A stretch of 64,000 nucleotides of DNA from Mesostigma viride (GCA_009746045.1 RPFO01000299.1:2456350-2520349); one strand, 5' to 3'; positions 11,330-22,627 are shown, counted from the first letter of the stretch. Notes: a model not told the origin generated them from the sequence alone. A program made the numbers and translations.

Positions 11330-12637
11330 CCGGGTTGGCAAATACGGGTACGGGGTATAATACGCGGACCTAAAATACGCGTATTATACGTGGGGGGTGT
11401 AAAATACGCGGCGGTAAAATACGCGACAGTTTTTGTGGTCCAATTGTCGGTCACCCAATTAGCACGCTCCTTGATGATGGTCATGCAGTTATTGCAACTG
11501 AAATTTGGTGTATATGCTTATTTATTAACATCTTCCATTAATTTATGCCCTGCAATCCTATCTGATTATGATTTGTTAAATGCTGGGGGGAGCAGACTGC
11601 AACGGGAACTGTAAGGAATCAATTAATTAGTTAATTGTAAGGAAAGCCATCCACTATATAATGCATGAGAGGACATAAGACACAACTTCCGAGAAGGAGG
11701 GGTGACGTGCCCTCCTTTGTACTGGATCATGCCGGCCACCATCTGCTTGAAAGAGGCGCTCTCAGCCGCATTGAAGGCAATGCCGTTCTCGATAAAAAAT
11801 TCGGCAGCCAGCAGCTGGACACCTTGATCGTCGACGGGAACCAGCCATTTGGTGATGCTCAGCTGGCCTTTGCTGGGAACCGACGACAAGTCAACCGGCG
11901 CAGCCCCTCCCATCTCCGCCATTGCCCTGTTCAAATTGTGATGCTTCTTGGCGTCTGACTTCTGCAACTTGTTGTTAGCAATCCTGAGAAACCTGCTCCG
12001 GATATTCGGTGGAATTTTGTCGCAGGGTAACATCCCTTCCCCTGCGATTCCGGCAAAGTGTGCACGTCGGACTCGGAATACGCTGATTGGCCCCGCCTTC
12101 TAGGAGAAGTTCTTGTTGCAAAATGAGCAGAACCTCCTCGACACATACTGCGTTGTGTTACTAACAGCATCTGTGACTGCTTCTTTCTTCTCGACAACGA
12201 AATCCCATTCAGGCCCTTTCTTCTTCATGGCTGCAAATCGAAAATGGCTGCACACTATCGCACAGTCGCACTGGCCTCGTCGTCGCTATATGTATTAGTG
12301 CATTACACCGTCAGTAGCACAGCTGGCATTTGCTGGCATTATGCGTTATGTACCTAGTCCTAGCTGTCTCCTACCGGCCAAAGATTTTGCAAGGCTTGCG
12401 CTTTATGGAAAGAACTGTACGCATCTACTTCTAGTAGTAAAAATCTCAAATGTGCAGTGAACGCGCCGCGCCCAGAACCTGGGCACCGCGCCAGTGCCCG
12501 CTGCCCGCTGGTACCCCCGAAAAATTCTAAGTCCAAACCGCGTATTCTGAAGTAAAGTACGCGTATATACGGCGGAGGCCTTCAGTGTACGTTTTCCCGT
12601 ATTTTTGCGGCTCCGTACGGCGTACTGACCAACCCGG
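11330..12637 (-). mobile_element. hAT-family DNA transposon, non-autonomous
   Basis: The 1,308-bp insert begins CCGGGTTGG and ends CCAACCCGG, a perfect 9-bp TIR extended imperfectly inward (TACGG...CCGTA). The 8-bp duplication and a CaGGGTTGG-type terminus are both hAT hallmarks. Inside, on the minus strand, are remnants of a BED finger and the following transposase region; there is no room for a full catalytic domain. Subterminal sequence is rich in ATACGCG/CGCGTAT words, common near hAT ends. Confidence 0.9.
11623..12240 (-). pseudogene. hAT transposase N-terminal remnant (BED finger)
   Basis: On the minus strand the frame reads GPEWDFVVEKKE, RRFCSFCNKNF, a stop, RRAHFAGIAGEGMLPC and PPNIRSRF. 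This is the BED zinc-finger pattern of plant-type hAT transposases. It continues with SITKWLVPVDDQ and AEFFIENGIAFNAAESASFK, resembling the conserved stretch that precedes the hAT catalytic core, then ends at a stop. One in-frame stop and truncation make it non-functional. Confidence 0.8.
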
Positions 12638-12645
12638 TAGGGGGC

Positions 12646-14892
12646 GTCCTTCTCCAGGATCAGGGTCAGGGCTTACAGCCAATTGAGTATATCTCTAGGA
12701 CAATGCTCCCTGCGGAGCGTAACTGTCCTGTACACCAGCAGGAACTCTTAGCAGTGGTGTATTGTTGCCACGCGTGGCAGCACTTCCTTAAAGGTGCTCA
12801 ATTTGATGTCTGCCTGAATGAACCCTGTGAGTTAGATCCTTATAGGTTAGTCATCCAAACGGATCACCGTCCCCTTACCCATCTTCTCTCCCAACCCAAC
12901 CTTACCCCTCGGCAAGCGCGCTGGATGGAATTTTTAGCACAGTTTTCCCCTTTTAAACTTCAGTATGTTAAGGGTGTAGATAACATAGTACCAGACGCAC
13001 TCTCTCGTCGTGCAGATTACTCCTTTTTCGAGGACCTTGATGTTCTTAATACTACTCTCGTTCCTACTACTATGGGTGTAACCCCTTACGGTGAACTACC
13101 TGATGATGAATCCTATGCCTACCTCTTTCATACAGCTGTTCGCATGCCTGATCTCCTTTCTCACGTAGGACTCTCTCTCCCGTGTGAGGCCCTTCCCGTG
13201 GCCTCGGTGGGGGGGGAGGGGAAAAATAAAATTTCTATACCGCTTAGCCATATAGCGACTAGGTCAGGAAAGTCTTATGAAAACATAGTCCCTCTAGGAC
13301 CTCCCCTTCTCTTTGGCAAGGCGGTAGGAGATCTCTTTAAACCTGTTCTGGATACCTCTGTAGCGATGCCTACCTCTGATCTTGAACGTCTTATTAGTAG
13401 ATTTACGGCCACTGAGCCGGAAGCATTAGCTGCCATTGCTGCACATCCCCAACAATTAGGCAAGCACCCTTGTAAATTTGTAGGTGGGTTTTTATATGTG
13501 CAGATAGCAGATTCTCCCCCTCAATGGCGCCTGTATGTCCCTCCTATCTGTCGCTCCTCCTTGCTCTTTGAGTTGCATGACTTAGCTGCTCATCAGGGTG
13601 GTAAACGGGTACGGGACCTAGTAGCCCGCTCTTATTACTGGCCTTCCCTTTATAAGGATGTAGATGAGTATGTTAGAACTTGTCAATCTTGCCAGGAGAT
13701 GAAACCCAATAACGTAGGACAGATAGCAGAACCTAGGACCTTGCCTGACCCCATCATGCCGTGGGATTCTATCATGATGGATTTTGTAGGACCTTTTAGA
13801 AAGAATGATAGGGGCAATGCCCAGATCCTTGTGTTCATAGATCGTTTTACTCGTATGTGCCATCTCGTGCCGTGTCCTTTAGAACTCACAGCACGTGATT
13901 GCGCACGCCTATACCTCAATAATGTATACAGATATCATGGTTTGAGTAGGCAGTTCATTAGTGATAAGGATAAGTTATTTACCTCATATTTTTGGCAGCA
14001 GTTTTTCGCTGCCATCGGTACCAAGGTTACCTATGGTACTGCCTACCACTCCTCCTCCTCTCATTTAGTAGAGCGTCTTAATAGGGTAGTGGAAGAAGCG
14101 CTTAGGCACTATGTTAATGGCTCGGGAAGTGATTGGGAGGATTATTTATGTTTGGTAGAGTTCTCCCTCAACAATTGTCCCCAAGCTGCGCATGGATATA
14201 CGCCCTTCTTCCTAGACACTGGTAGACAGCCTCTTACTCCTACCTCTCTCTTAGCTAGTCCTCTACGGGACAAGGATGATGTGTCCCGAGATACTGTAGA
14301 AGGTGTACAGTCCTTACTAGATAGAATGAAAACTGCTCATGACCACGCGATCTCAGGGTACCAAAAAGCTCAGTCTAAGTACCTTGCTAGGTTGCGTGCC
14401 TCCTTAGATAGAAGAGCACCTGAGATAGAAATAGGAGATCTAGTATTAGTAGAAGGCCCCCGTGTTGGCCGTTTTGCTCATAAGTTTGAAGCAGAACTTA
14501 AGGTCAAACTTAGGCCCGCCTTCTTAGGACCCTTCCATGTTTTGTCTAGAGTAGGAAATTTCTTATATAAAGTCGATATCCCTACCTCTTGGCAGACACA
14601 TTCAAACACCTTCCATAGAAGCCAGCTGAAACTGTACCACCCTAGTACGTTCGCTGGTAGAGAGCTAGCGCCTGCCCCTTTAGAGCATAACCCTGACACT
14701 GGGGAAGTAGAAGACGAAGTAGAAAGCATCGTGGCCCATAGAGATATCAAAAAGGGCCGCGGTACCCAGCGTCAGTATAAAGTGAAGTGGATGTATGCTC
14801 GTAGTGAAGTAGATAAGGTCTGGTATACGGAGAGTGAGCTAGATGGGTGTAGTCGCCTGCTGCAGGAATATAAAACCCTGCACAAGCTCTAG
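12646..14892 (+). CDS. pol: Gypsy pol part 2: RNase H, integrase, chromodomain
   Basis: Resumes RNase H directly after the hAT duplication (EYISR, NCPVHQQELLAVV, IQTDHRPLTHL, GVDNIVPDALSRR). Integrase zinc finger: ELHDLAAHQGGKRV then CQSCQEMK. Core: first Asp in MMDFVGPF, second in FISDKDKLF, and Glu in LVERLNRVVEEAL, giving DDE. The C-terminus (about the last 60 residues) has the chromodomain pattern ESIVAHRDIKK, RQYKVKWMY and DKVWYTESEL. The chromodomain should steer integration to marked chromatin in related elements (family knowledge). The frame is intact from 12,646 to the stop. Confidence 0.93.
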   Translation, partial: VLLQDQGQGLQPIEYISRTMLPAERNCPVHQQELLAVVYCCHAWQHFLKGAQFDVCLNEPCELDPYRLVIQTDHRPLTHLLSQPNLTPRQARWMEFLAQFSPFKLQYVKGVDNIVPDALSRRADYSFFEDLDVLNTTLVPTTMGVTPYGELPDDESYAYLFHTAVRMPDLLSHVGLSLPCEALPVASVGGEGKNKISIPLSHIATRSGKSYENIVPLGPPLLFGKAVGDLFKPVLDTSVAMPTSDLERLISRFTATEPEALAAIAAHPQQLGKHPCKFVGGFLYVQIADSPPQWRLYVPPICRSSLLFELHDLAAHQGGKRVRDLVARSYYWPSLYKDVDEYVRTCQSCQEMKPNNVGQIAEPRTLPDPIMPWDSIMMDFVGPFRKNDRGNAQILVFIDRFTRMCHLVPCPLELTARDCARLYLNNVYRYHGLSRQFISDKDKLFTSYFWQQFFAAIGTKVTYGTAYHSSSSHLVERLNRVVEEALRHYVNGSGSDWEDYLCLVEFSLNNCPQAAHGYTPFFLDTGRQPLTPTSLLASPLRDKDDVSRDTVEGVQSLLDRMKTAHDHAISGYQKAQSKYLARLRASLDRRAPEIEIGDLVLVEGPRVGRFAHKFEAELKVKLRPAFLGPFHVLSRVGNFLYKVDIPTSWQTHSNTFHRSQLKLYHPSTFAGRELAPAPLEHNPDTGEVEDEVESIVAHRDIKKGRGTQRQYKVKWMYARSEVDKVWYTESELDGCSRLLQEYKTLHKL

Positions 14893-14968
14893 TTGTAGAC
14901 CTTCTCCTTTCTTATGTTATGTCTGCTGTCGACGGGTGGTTGGTTGTCCCCTCCCCTCCGCAGCCGTC

Positions 14969-17811
14969 ATGTCAGAGCCTACCCCTCCGGCTGAAAGCCC
15001 GCTGCCGTCCCCGCCCCTACCGGACCCTGAGCTGTACTTCGAGGCCCTTCCGGGCCGCTGGGTGTCACGGTCCAGTTTTCCGGGTGGCATCGTGCAACCG
15101 GCCCTCCAGGCCCAACATGCGGGTTTAGTCAGGGCTGCTCTCTTCGGGGTCACGTGGTACGGTCCCTCCCCTGATGAACCGCACCAACTTGTTTTGCACG
15201 GGTTCGACGATGCCGGGCACTGTTTGTTAGGATGTGGCTCCCGCTGTCCAGCCTTGGGACAGATAGATGCGGTTCTCCGGTGCCCCCGGGTGTTTTCCTA
15301 CCTTTCTACCCCTGTGGGCCGCTCCTGCCTACGGGATGTGTTCCCCTGGCTGCCGGCCGAGGGTGATGCGGAAGTAGATGAGAAACCCTGCGACCTTCTA
15401 CGGGCAGTAGAGTTCATGGAGATAGCAGACCAGACAGCGGGCGTAGGATTGGGCGACCCTACTCCTACGGACGCGCCAGTAGAGGCACAGTATACTCCTG
15501 AGTACTCGGCCTCCCCTGCTGCGTCCTCCTCTTCAGTGTCGGCGCCTTCCCCCGTCCCGTCTTCACCGAGGTCGGTCCCGTGTGCATCGGTGGAGCCTAG
15601 GCCGGGCCCACTTCAAATGTTCCGAAAAGTGTGACACTTTTTGTCGTTTTTTTTTACTTTTTCGACGATCGTCACTCTGCAGAGTGATTCGTCGTGCGAA
15701 ATCGTGCGAAATTGTGCGAAATTTGCTGAAATCGTGTGAAATTTGCTGAAATCGTGCGAATTTGTGCGAAATTTGCTAAAATTGTGCGAAATTTCATGTG
15801 AAAAATGTCGACGGTAAAAAATTTTGATGTGCACAACGTGTGTGAATTCATGCGAAATTTTGTCAAACGTCACTCCCCAAAACGACCCTTGGTTGAAATC
15901 CATGCGAAATCGTGCGAAATCATGCAAAATTGTGCGAAATCGTGCGAAATCGTGCAAAATCGTGCGAAATCGTGCGAAAATGTGTGAAAATTTTGCGAAA
16001 ATCACGCGAAAATCACGCGAATTAACTCGTGCGATTTTTTTTTTTTTGCGAAAATAGCGAAAAAGTGTCACACACTTGGCTTGGACGGCGGAACATTTGA
16101 AGTGGGCCCGGCCCCTACCCCTGTGGGCTCTGGTCGTGAGCCTGATCCTCTTTCGGCGACAGTTTCTGCGATGCAGGCGCAGATCCAGTCCCTGACGGAG
16201 GCCTTCGGGGCCTTCATGGCGGCCCAGGCGCACGCTCCAGCCACGCCAGGTGGGGTGTCTGCCGCAGCGGTGCCCCCTTCCCCTTCGGTCGCCTTGACGT
16301 CTACGGGTCCGTCTGTGCCGCGCGAGCCCCCGGCGGCGGCGGTTCCCTCTGTTGCTGCGGCTCCTACGCCTTCGGCTACCTCTGCGCCTGCTACTGACGT
16401 ACCTGCGCCTCGGCGCGAGTCCGCCGTCCCAGCGGCCGCGCCCGTCGCCGCCGCGTCCGAGCCGCCCACCACGTCAGCGCCGCCCTCGCGGGGTTTCTTC
16501 AGCGACCCGGGCGGTCTTCCCAGGCTTTGGGAGGGCGGTCCTCCGCAGAGGATCCCGGTGCCTGACTGGAGCTTAGACGGTAACCAGTCGTATGCCGGAT
16601 TGCCTGTCCCCACGGGCCCTATTTTCAACATGTGGCCTGGTGGTGCTCCGCCCCCAGAGACCGGCGCGCCAGCTGCGGAGGCGGGTCCGTCGCGACCCCC
16701 TGCGGCATCGGGTCCGACGCGGCCCCCTGTTGTACCGGCGCCGTCTGCGCCTGTGCCGGTTCCTACTCCTTCGTCGGTCCCTGTCCCTTCGGCCCCGCGG
16801 TCTTTGGCTGCGGTTGTTCGGTCCAGTGGCTCTGACCCTCGCGCCACCCGCGCTGCCGATTCCCTTCGGGAGTTGTCAGAGGGCGATCGGGATCGGGCCC
16901 CTTCTGTGGTGCATGCGACTCCGGAGTCGCGCGACACGCCTGTCTTTGGGTATGGTATGTCTGCGCTCGCCTGCCGCCAGTGTGACCTGCCGCGCGCCTC
17001 CGCCGAGCTTGCCATTTCGCCCATGTCCTACGGGTTCTCCCAGGTGTGTCGGGCGCCGCGGGACCGTGGCCTACCAGTTGAGACTGATCGGCCTCCTTTC
17101 GATATGGTTATTTTAGCTGATCCGGTGTTCCAGGGTGAGACCCTGGTTCGGCGCGTCCTGTATCGCTGGGCTAGGCGCCACAATGACTTGGACACCTACG
17201 GCGGGTTCCAGTGGGCTTACCCTCCGCCTCTGGGCATTATGGCCTCAGATGCCCTTACGGTAGAGTTTCCTGCGGTGCCGGGTGCCACGTACAGCACGGT
17301 CCTTCAGCCCACCCTAGAGTGGGATGCCCGTCGTCCAGCGCCCATCCCGGGCCAGGGTCTGGACTCTCGGGGTCATCCTCCACCCCGGGCTAGCGACTAC
17401 CTCGAGACGTTCGGGTCGCGACAGTGTGCCCGTCGGTGGCGCTCCCGTGAGATTCGGCATATCCGGTTGTGGCCGTCCAACGTGGAGCCCCTGGTAGATC
17501 TGTTTTTCCCGACGGGTATGCGCCCTCGGATCCGGTACCATCGCCTGCTCCTGCGGGCTCTCTGCCTGATCGCGGTAGAGCCTTTCCTACGCCTCTTTGC
17601 CTGTGGTTTCCTGGACTGGGCCCGGGGCCAGGTCGTTCTTACACAGCATAGGTATTACTGGGCCTTCCTGGGTCTTTTTCCTGACGGCGTGTGGGCCGAT
17701 GTTTTCCTTACTGTAGATAGGCACGACAATGCTGAGGATGTGTCTCACTACCAGGCGTACCTGGATGTCCTGCTGGCCTCCCGTGGTACTTACCAGACGG
17801 ATGGCCATTAG
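14969..17811 (+). CDS. Extra ORF downstream of pol in the Gypsy element (ORF3), split by a MITE
   Basis: Starts 76 bp after the pol stop. Exon-like parts 14,969-15,609 and 16,110-17,811 are one frame once the insert and one GGGCCC copy are removed (2,343 nt, 780 codons plus stop). The N-terminal part has no known domain. The middle is Pro/Ala/Ser-rich with a short coiled-coil-like helix (SAMQAQIQSLTEAFGAFM). The last 280 residues are non-repetitive and globular-looking, rich in Arg and aromatic residues. Extra ORFs in this position are env-like in some plant Gypsy lineages, but I see no signal peptide and no convincing membrane anchor. Function unknown. Confidence 0.7.
15610..16103. mobile_element. 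MITE-like element filled with TCGTGCGAAAT repeats
   Basis: Ends are inverted repeats (ACTTCAAATGTTCCG and its complement), with a second inner inverted block AAGTGTGACACTTTTT. GGGCCC flanks both sides (15,604-15,609 and 16,104-16,109) and is the likely target duplication, though it is palindromic so the exact border is ambiguous. The interior is tandem TCGTGCGAAAT/TTTGCTGAAAT units. No coding capacity. Removing it restores the surrounding ORF. Confidence 0.8.
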
Positions 17812-18167
17812 ATAGAGGGCCTTAGGCCCGACCTGAGGGTGTTGTCCCTCCGGTATATAGAGTCGCCCTCACGTTCTGGCCAGTTGACTGGTCGTTCTTG
17901 GTCCTTGGTGCTGATTTGTTTACTTTGTGTGTCCTGCCCAGTGCCGTCCCCCCCGGCAAGGACTTCGTTCCAGGCAGTTAGGGGAACCTACCACCAGGCT
18001 TGGTGCTGGCTAACCCTACACCTCCCGGCGTGGTGGTGGAGACCGTGTGAACTATTGGTGCTTTGTATCTTGGATGGCCTGCCGATTGTGTTGGTGTGTG
18101 CTGGGTGCATTAGGTTTCCTACCCCTTTGTTTCCTCTCTGTGCGTAGGGAGAGGGCTCCCTACCTTT

Positions 18168-18180
18168 GTGGGGGGGGAGG
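18168..18180 (+). other. Polypurine tract
   Basis: A G-rich tract (GTGGGGGGGGAGG) ends immediately before the TGTTAC start of the 3' LTR, as expected for plus-strand priming. Confidence 0.8.
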
Positions 18181-18723
18181 TGTTACGTCGCGTAACAATT
18201 CGTTGTAGTTACGGACGTAAATTAGGTCTTTTGCCTCGGTTGTCCCTAGGTTTACGTGTAGTTCCTACCGGGACACTATTGTCCTCGTAACAGTACTGTG
18301 GTACATTGGGTGCCTTTGGGCGCCGCGCCGCGTACTTTATTAGTGGTCCTTATCCTTTGGTAGAATGTAGTGGACCAGCGTGTATCTGTAGGCGAGGGCC
18401 AGGTCGGCCCGAGCGTGTTGGACCGTTGGTGACCATTTATGCACGTTCTACCCCTCGTGTGTGCACTCGGCGTGTGTTAAATGAATTAACACATATAGGC
18501 TTGGGTCACGGCAGTGTAGTTGTGTTTCCTTCCTCTATTCCTGGAGTAAACGGGTTGTGTAAATGGCTTATGGCGTATTATAGTAACACTTACGTCAATG
18601 CATTGAGATCTGGATCGTCTCGTTCGTCTTTCGCTAGGGGTTTAACTAGAGGTGGCTTGACTAGTTTAGGTAGCATCAGGCCAGGTAGAGGTAGAGGTAG
18701 TGGTAGATACCCGAGGCGTAACA
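18181..18723 (+). repeat. 3' LTR, complete (543 bp)
   Basis: Begins TGTTACGTCGCG and ends GAGGCGTAACA, giving a TGTTAC/GTAACA terminal inverted pair. Bases 18,266-18,723 match the truncated 5' LTR. Confidence 0.93.
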
Positions 18724-19252
18724 GTAGATAGACACCATGCAGTACAAGATGCGGTGGCAGAACTATTGTCAAGGCTCACACGCCCGACCCGGCTGTGGGC
18801 AAGCCACCTCCCCCCAAGAGGAGGAGGCGTTTTGATGACGGAGTACGGGGTAGTTAGGATTTTTCTAGACTAGCTAGATTAGCATTAGGTTAGTCCGATT
18901 ACGCGGCTCTCTCCACTCCACCACCCATCAAGGAATATGTGCTACATGATCTCCCAACGGAGGCATGTTATAACTTTTATTATAGTTTAATTATTTATTA
19001 GTGTCATAGTGGCGGTAGCCTATGTACAGTTGTTGTTGTTGTTGTTTCCCGCGAGGCAGTCTGCAGCAGTACTGTATTCGAGTGTATGTACTGTAGTGAA
19101 ACGAGGTAGCTACAGTACTGTAGGAGCTAGTAGGTAGCTACCCTCTGGGCTCTGATTAAAGTTCAATGCCCACTGCCGATTGCCGAAGGCCACACTACAG
19201 TACTGTAGAGCACAGGCCACTACAGAGATCTGCTGCCCTTGGGCGGCGTGGG

Positions 19253-19284
<32 letters not shown>

Positions 19285-19489
19285 GTAGAGCACGTGCGTC
19301 GCTGGTGTCTCGAAGATATCTCAGTTTCAGCAGTATGTAACTGCAGTCCGCCATGCCCACCAGGCATCCAAGAGAGACGCCATCTCTGACCACGCCACTT
19401 AATTACATCTTTTCTTTTCTTACTAGAGTAACCCGCTGGCTCCGCCCAGCCCAAAACAGGGTCCCTTTTTTGGGCAGTACTTCGCCCCA
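18724..19489. other. No confident gene; simple repeats
   Basis: Contains (TTG)n near 19,029-19,046 and (CAA)n at 19,255-19,283. A short open stretch ending near 18,858 reads PDPAVGKPPPPKRRRRFDD, a possible C-terminal tail with a basic cluster, but it has no partner exon I can identify. Confidence 0.4.
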
Positions 19490-19882
19490 CAGCCCGCTGC
19501 CCGCTGCCCGCAGCCCGCTGCCCGCTGCCCGCTGCCCGCTGCCCGCTGCCCGCTGCCCGCTGCCCGCTGCCCGCTGCCCGCTGCCCGCTGCCCGCTGCCC
19601 GCTGCCCGCTGCCCGCTGCTCGCTGCCCGCTGCCCGCTGCCCGCTGCCCGCTGCCCGCTGCCCGCTGCCCGCTGCCCGCTGCCCGCTGCCCGCTGCCCGC
19701 TGCCCGCTGCCCGCTGCCCGCTGCCCGCAGCCCGCAGCCCGCTGCCCGCTGCCCGCTGCCCGCTGCCCGCTGCCCGCTGCCCGCTGCCCGCTGCCCGCTG
19801 CCCGCTGCCCGCTGCCCGCTGCCCGCTGCCCGCTGCCCGCTGCCCGCTGCCCGCTGCCCGCTGCCCGCTGCCCGCTCGCTCG
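19490..19882. repeat. (CTGCCCG)n heptamer array
   Basis: About 55 near-perfect 7-bp units with occasional CTGCTCG or CAGCCCG variants. Because 7 is not a multiple of 3, every strand and frame shows the same 7-residue peptide repeat; these frames are not genes. Confidence 0.97.
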
Positions 19883-20099
19883 CCGTACGGTGGTAAGTGA
19901 TTCCGGTTCTGAATCTGCTTCGCGCGGATTGGTGGTAAGTGATTCCGGTTCTTTTGGATTGGCGGGGTACTCCGCGATGCCTTGGATAGTGCGGGATACT
20001 CCACATTGCTAAATTAATAAATGAGCTTTTCTGGCATACCTGGGTCACCTTAACTGTTATATGGAAATAAACTAACACCCATTTCACCGGAAAATAAAT

Positions 20100-20221
20100 G
20101 AGCTTTTGACAGATCTGAAAAGTTAGGGCCCGAAAAATACAGATGGCTAGGCGTATATGCAGATCTGTTTTTTTATTCCAGATCTGTACGTAAACTCCGA
20201 CGTAATGCCCTTACGTCTTCG
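20100..20221. repeat. Left 122-bp TIR, copy B
   Basis: Reverse complement of 29,573-29,694 with few mismatches (for example GAGC here versus GGGC at the outer end). Confidence 0.87.
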
Positions 20222-21665
20222 AGACTCGTCCCGGGCCATGCATGCGGGCGGTGCGGCACAAATACCTGCAAATTAGCCAAAATTAGTCAGCCATGGTTTT
20301 AAAAGTAAGCTAATGGAATTTTAAGGCATGGTAAAACCAGTCCTGAAAAGCTAGCAGCCCAGTTTTATCGCGTGTAGACTGTTTGCTTTCTCGACATTTT
20401 GTTCGGACGCGAGTGCATTATCACGGGAAGCATTACGATTGGTACGTGAAGCCTCTGCTCTATGACGGGAAGGCATCTGGCGTTGCTGCAACTGGAATCA
20501 GGCCAGTGCCATGTTCGGCACCGTGCACGCGGAAATAAGGCGCCGTCACGTTAGATAGCACTGCTGAGGACGAGCTGCGCCTGCCTGCCCATAGTTACCG
20601 AGTTTTTCTCGCATCGCACTGCATTATTGCTGGCCAGACTTTGCTGCCTTTATGCCCGACAGATTGGTTCACGAACCGTTTTAATTTGCTGCGTGCGTGG
20701 CTCCTGCCCTTCCATGGCAATGTTTGCAATTTCGCACTTTTTCGTTGTGATTGTTGGCACATACTACACAGCCATGCACATGACATACTGCATGAAGGTC
20801 GCAAAGTTAGGTATAGTTTCTGCTTGTAAATCCTGACGTTATTGCTTCACACACGCTTCCTTGCAATGAAGGCCCTGGCCGAAGCTCGTTGCTTGCCAAA
20901 GCCTTCCTGTGTTGAACAGCGGTTCTCAGTGGGCACATGAAAGAGACGTTGCCAGGCATTGTAAGATTTCCAACCACACGCTTGTCCTGTAACCATGCAA
21001 TTCATTCCATTTGCGTTATGAAGCTGGCAGCTTGTGAGCCTGCAACCATTAATTGCAGTTTGGCACATGTTACAACAAGTAGGCTCCTTGAATTAAGGCT
21101 GCTTTCTCGCTTATTTTTGCTGATGCTACAGGCAACTTTGGACTTTACACGAACTTGAGTCCCAGCCGCATCCAGCCCCCCCAATCATCCATCCACTCCG
21201 TCCCTACCCACCCAATTATACCACCGTCTCCCCGCCCACTCTTGAACTAATCAGCCCAACCCCCCAGCCCAAGACACAGGCAAATGCCCATGTAGCCACC
21301 CATGTGCGCGTGCGAAGAGACACTCAACTAGCTAGGCTGCATATACGTGCCATGGGGGCATAACAGGTGCATGGGCGCAGGTGCACATGCAGGCCCGCAG
21401 GCATGCACACAAGCAGGCAGGCAGGCTGACAGATGGGTGGGCAGTAGGCGGGTGGCAGACATGCAGGCGGGCAGGCGGGAGGATGGGCAGAACGTTGGGT
21501 GGACAGGCGAGTAAGAAGGTCGTTGGGTCCAAGCAACCAGTTTATTGGTGATGGATTAATGTATGTGGCGCATGTGTGCAAGTCTGCCTGTGTTTGTGTG
21601 GGATTGTATGCATGTGCACACGTTGTGCTCGTGGGTGTGTGCACATTTGTGTGCATGTGTGTTCT
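20222..21665. other. Interior of transposon copy B, no gene seen
   Basis: Only short frames. The segment 21,360-21,500 is rich in GCAGGC/GGCAGG words. Bases 21,506-21,670 correspond to the start of this window. Confidence 0.5.
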
Positions 21666-21670
21666 GACGA

Positions 21671-22315
21671 ATTTAGATGAACGCGGAACAGTGAGTTTCT
21701 GGTCTTCCCAAGATGTGATGAATGGAGCCATGGTTTCAACCAGCGGCTTTTAACCTTTACCACAGTTGCCTCACTACCCTGTGGTCACTAGCCTGAGGCG
21801 GCAGTACCCACGGACGGTGTTGGGAAAAAGACGCTTGGCCACTGCTGTGTCCGAGCCTTTCTAGGTCTCACCATTGCTGCCAGGCCTTGCACGCCTTGGC
21901 AGGTCCGCCACTGTCAATTTCCTTGGTTGCATTAATCCAGGACGTCTGTCCTTCCATGAATGACAGTAACGCTCTGGATTTATCCGTCATGACAAGTACC
22001 CGTCCATCCCAGGCCTGCAGGACTGCCAGTCCTGAAGTCCTGTGACATTCTTGGTACCATCAACCAATATTGACCACAGTACCTCCTAGTGACAGTCGGT
22101 CCTGTGACACGTAACTTGTGATGGTTCACCCAACACTGCCACGTGCCCTGTCCCTCACGTGTCCTTAGTCCTGGTACTGCTGTAGCGTCCGGCGGCATTA
22201 CTTCGGGACTTGATAACTCTCAAGTTCCTTGTCCAAATGAGGCGTTTAGCACGGCGTTGGAAAGGCCACTTCAAGTATGATATGCTTAGCATATTGCATC
22301 ACCAATATGCTAACT
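21671..22315 (-). repeat. LTR (3' LTR of the minus-strand Copia-type element)
   Basis: Matches 27,237-27,880 with a handful of differences, for example one extra A near 21,829. In element orientation it runs AGTTAGC...CATCTAAAT. Confidence 0.95.
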
Positions 22316-22627
22316 CCAACCCTTTCTTGTTTTGGAGCTGCAAGCTTCACACCATGACCAACCCATTCCTTGCTGCCTTGTGAAATGGACACCTGGTTAC
22401 CCTGGACTTATAATAAGCCTCATGAGCACCCCTTTTGCCACCTTAATGGTATCCTCTTTTAGGGATCTATGGTTCAACCCTGCCATCTGATCATTAACTT
22501 GACCTGCAGGTCATCCCCAACCCTTTCTTTTGCAACTGTACCTTGGCTTGGGCTTAAAGGAGGATATTGAATATTCCTTAGGCAACATATCCTGGATATC
22601 TGAATGAGAGGCCCTGACTACAGGAAA

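Larger units (their letters stand above)
11322..12645. repeat. 8-bp target duplication TAGGGGGC flanking hAT insertion
   Basis: TAGGGGGC at 11,322-11,329 and 12,638-12,645 exactly flanks the hAT element. With one copy removed, the RNase H reading frame runs on without interruption. Confidence 0.92.
6255..18723 (+). mobile_element. Ty3/Gypsy chromovirus-like LTR retrotransposon
   Basis: Order on the plus strand: 5' LTR, leader ORF, gag, protease, RT, RNase H, integrase, chromodomain, extra ORF, polypurine tract, 3' LTR. RT before integrase plus a C-terminal chromodomain is the chromovirus arrangement of Ty3/Gypsy elements. The complete 3' LTR starts TGTTAC and ends GTAACA. The 5' LTR lacks its first 85 bp, so no target duplication can be read. 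The shared LTR part differs by a 2-bp indel and little else, so insertion looks fairly recent, yet gag carries frame changes and pol one stop. hAT and MITE-like elements have inserted into it. Confidence 0.93.

Noticed and set aside
11665-11958. Plus-strand ORF inside the hAT element
   Set aside because: Antisense to the transposase remnant, with no motif of its own.
14969-17811. Envelope gene in the Gypsy element
   Set aside because: Position fits, but there is no signal peptide, cleavage motif or clear membrane anchor; left as unknown ORF3.
19353-20087. Long frames with a 7-residue Leu/Pro/Ala/Arg/Cys or Gly/Ser/Gln/Arg/Ala repeat
   Set aside because: Produced by the CTGCCCG heptamer; all frames are open and similar, so there is no coding signal.
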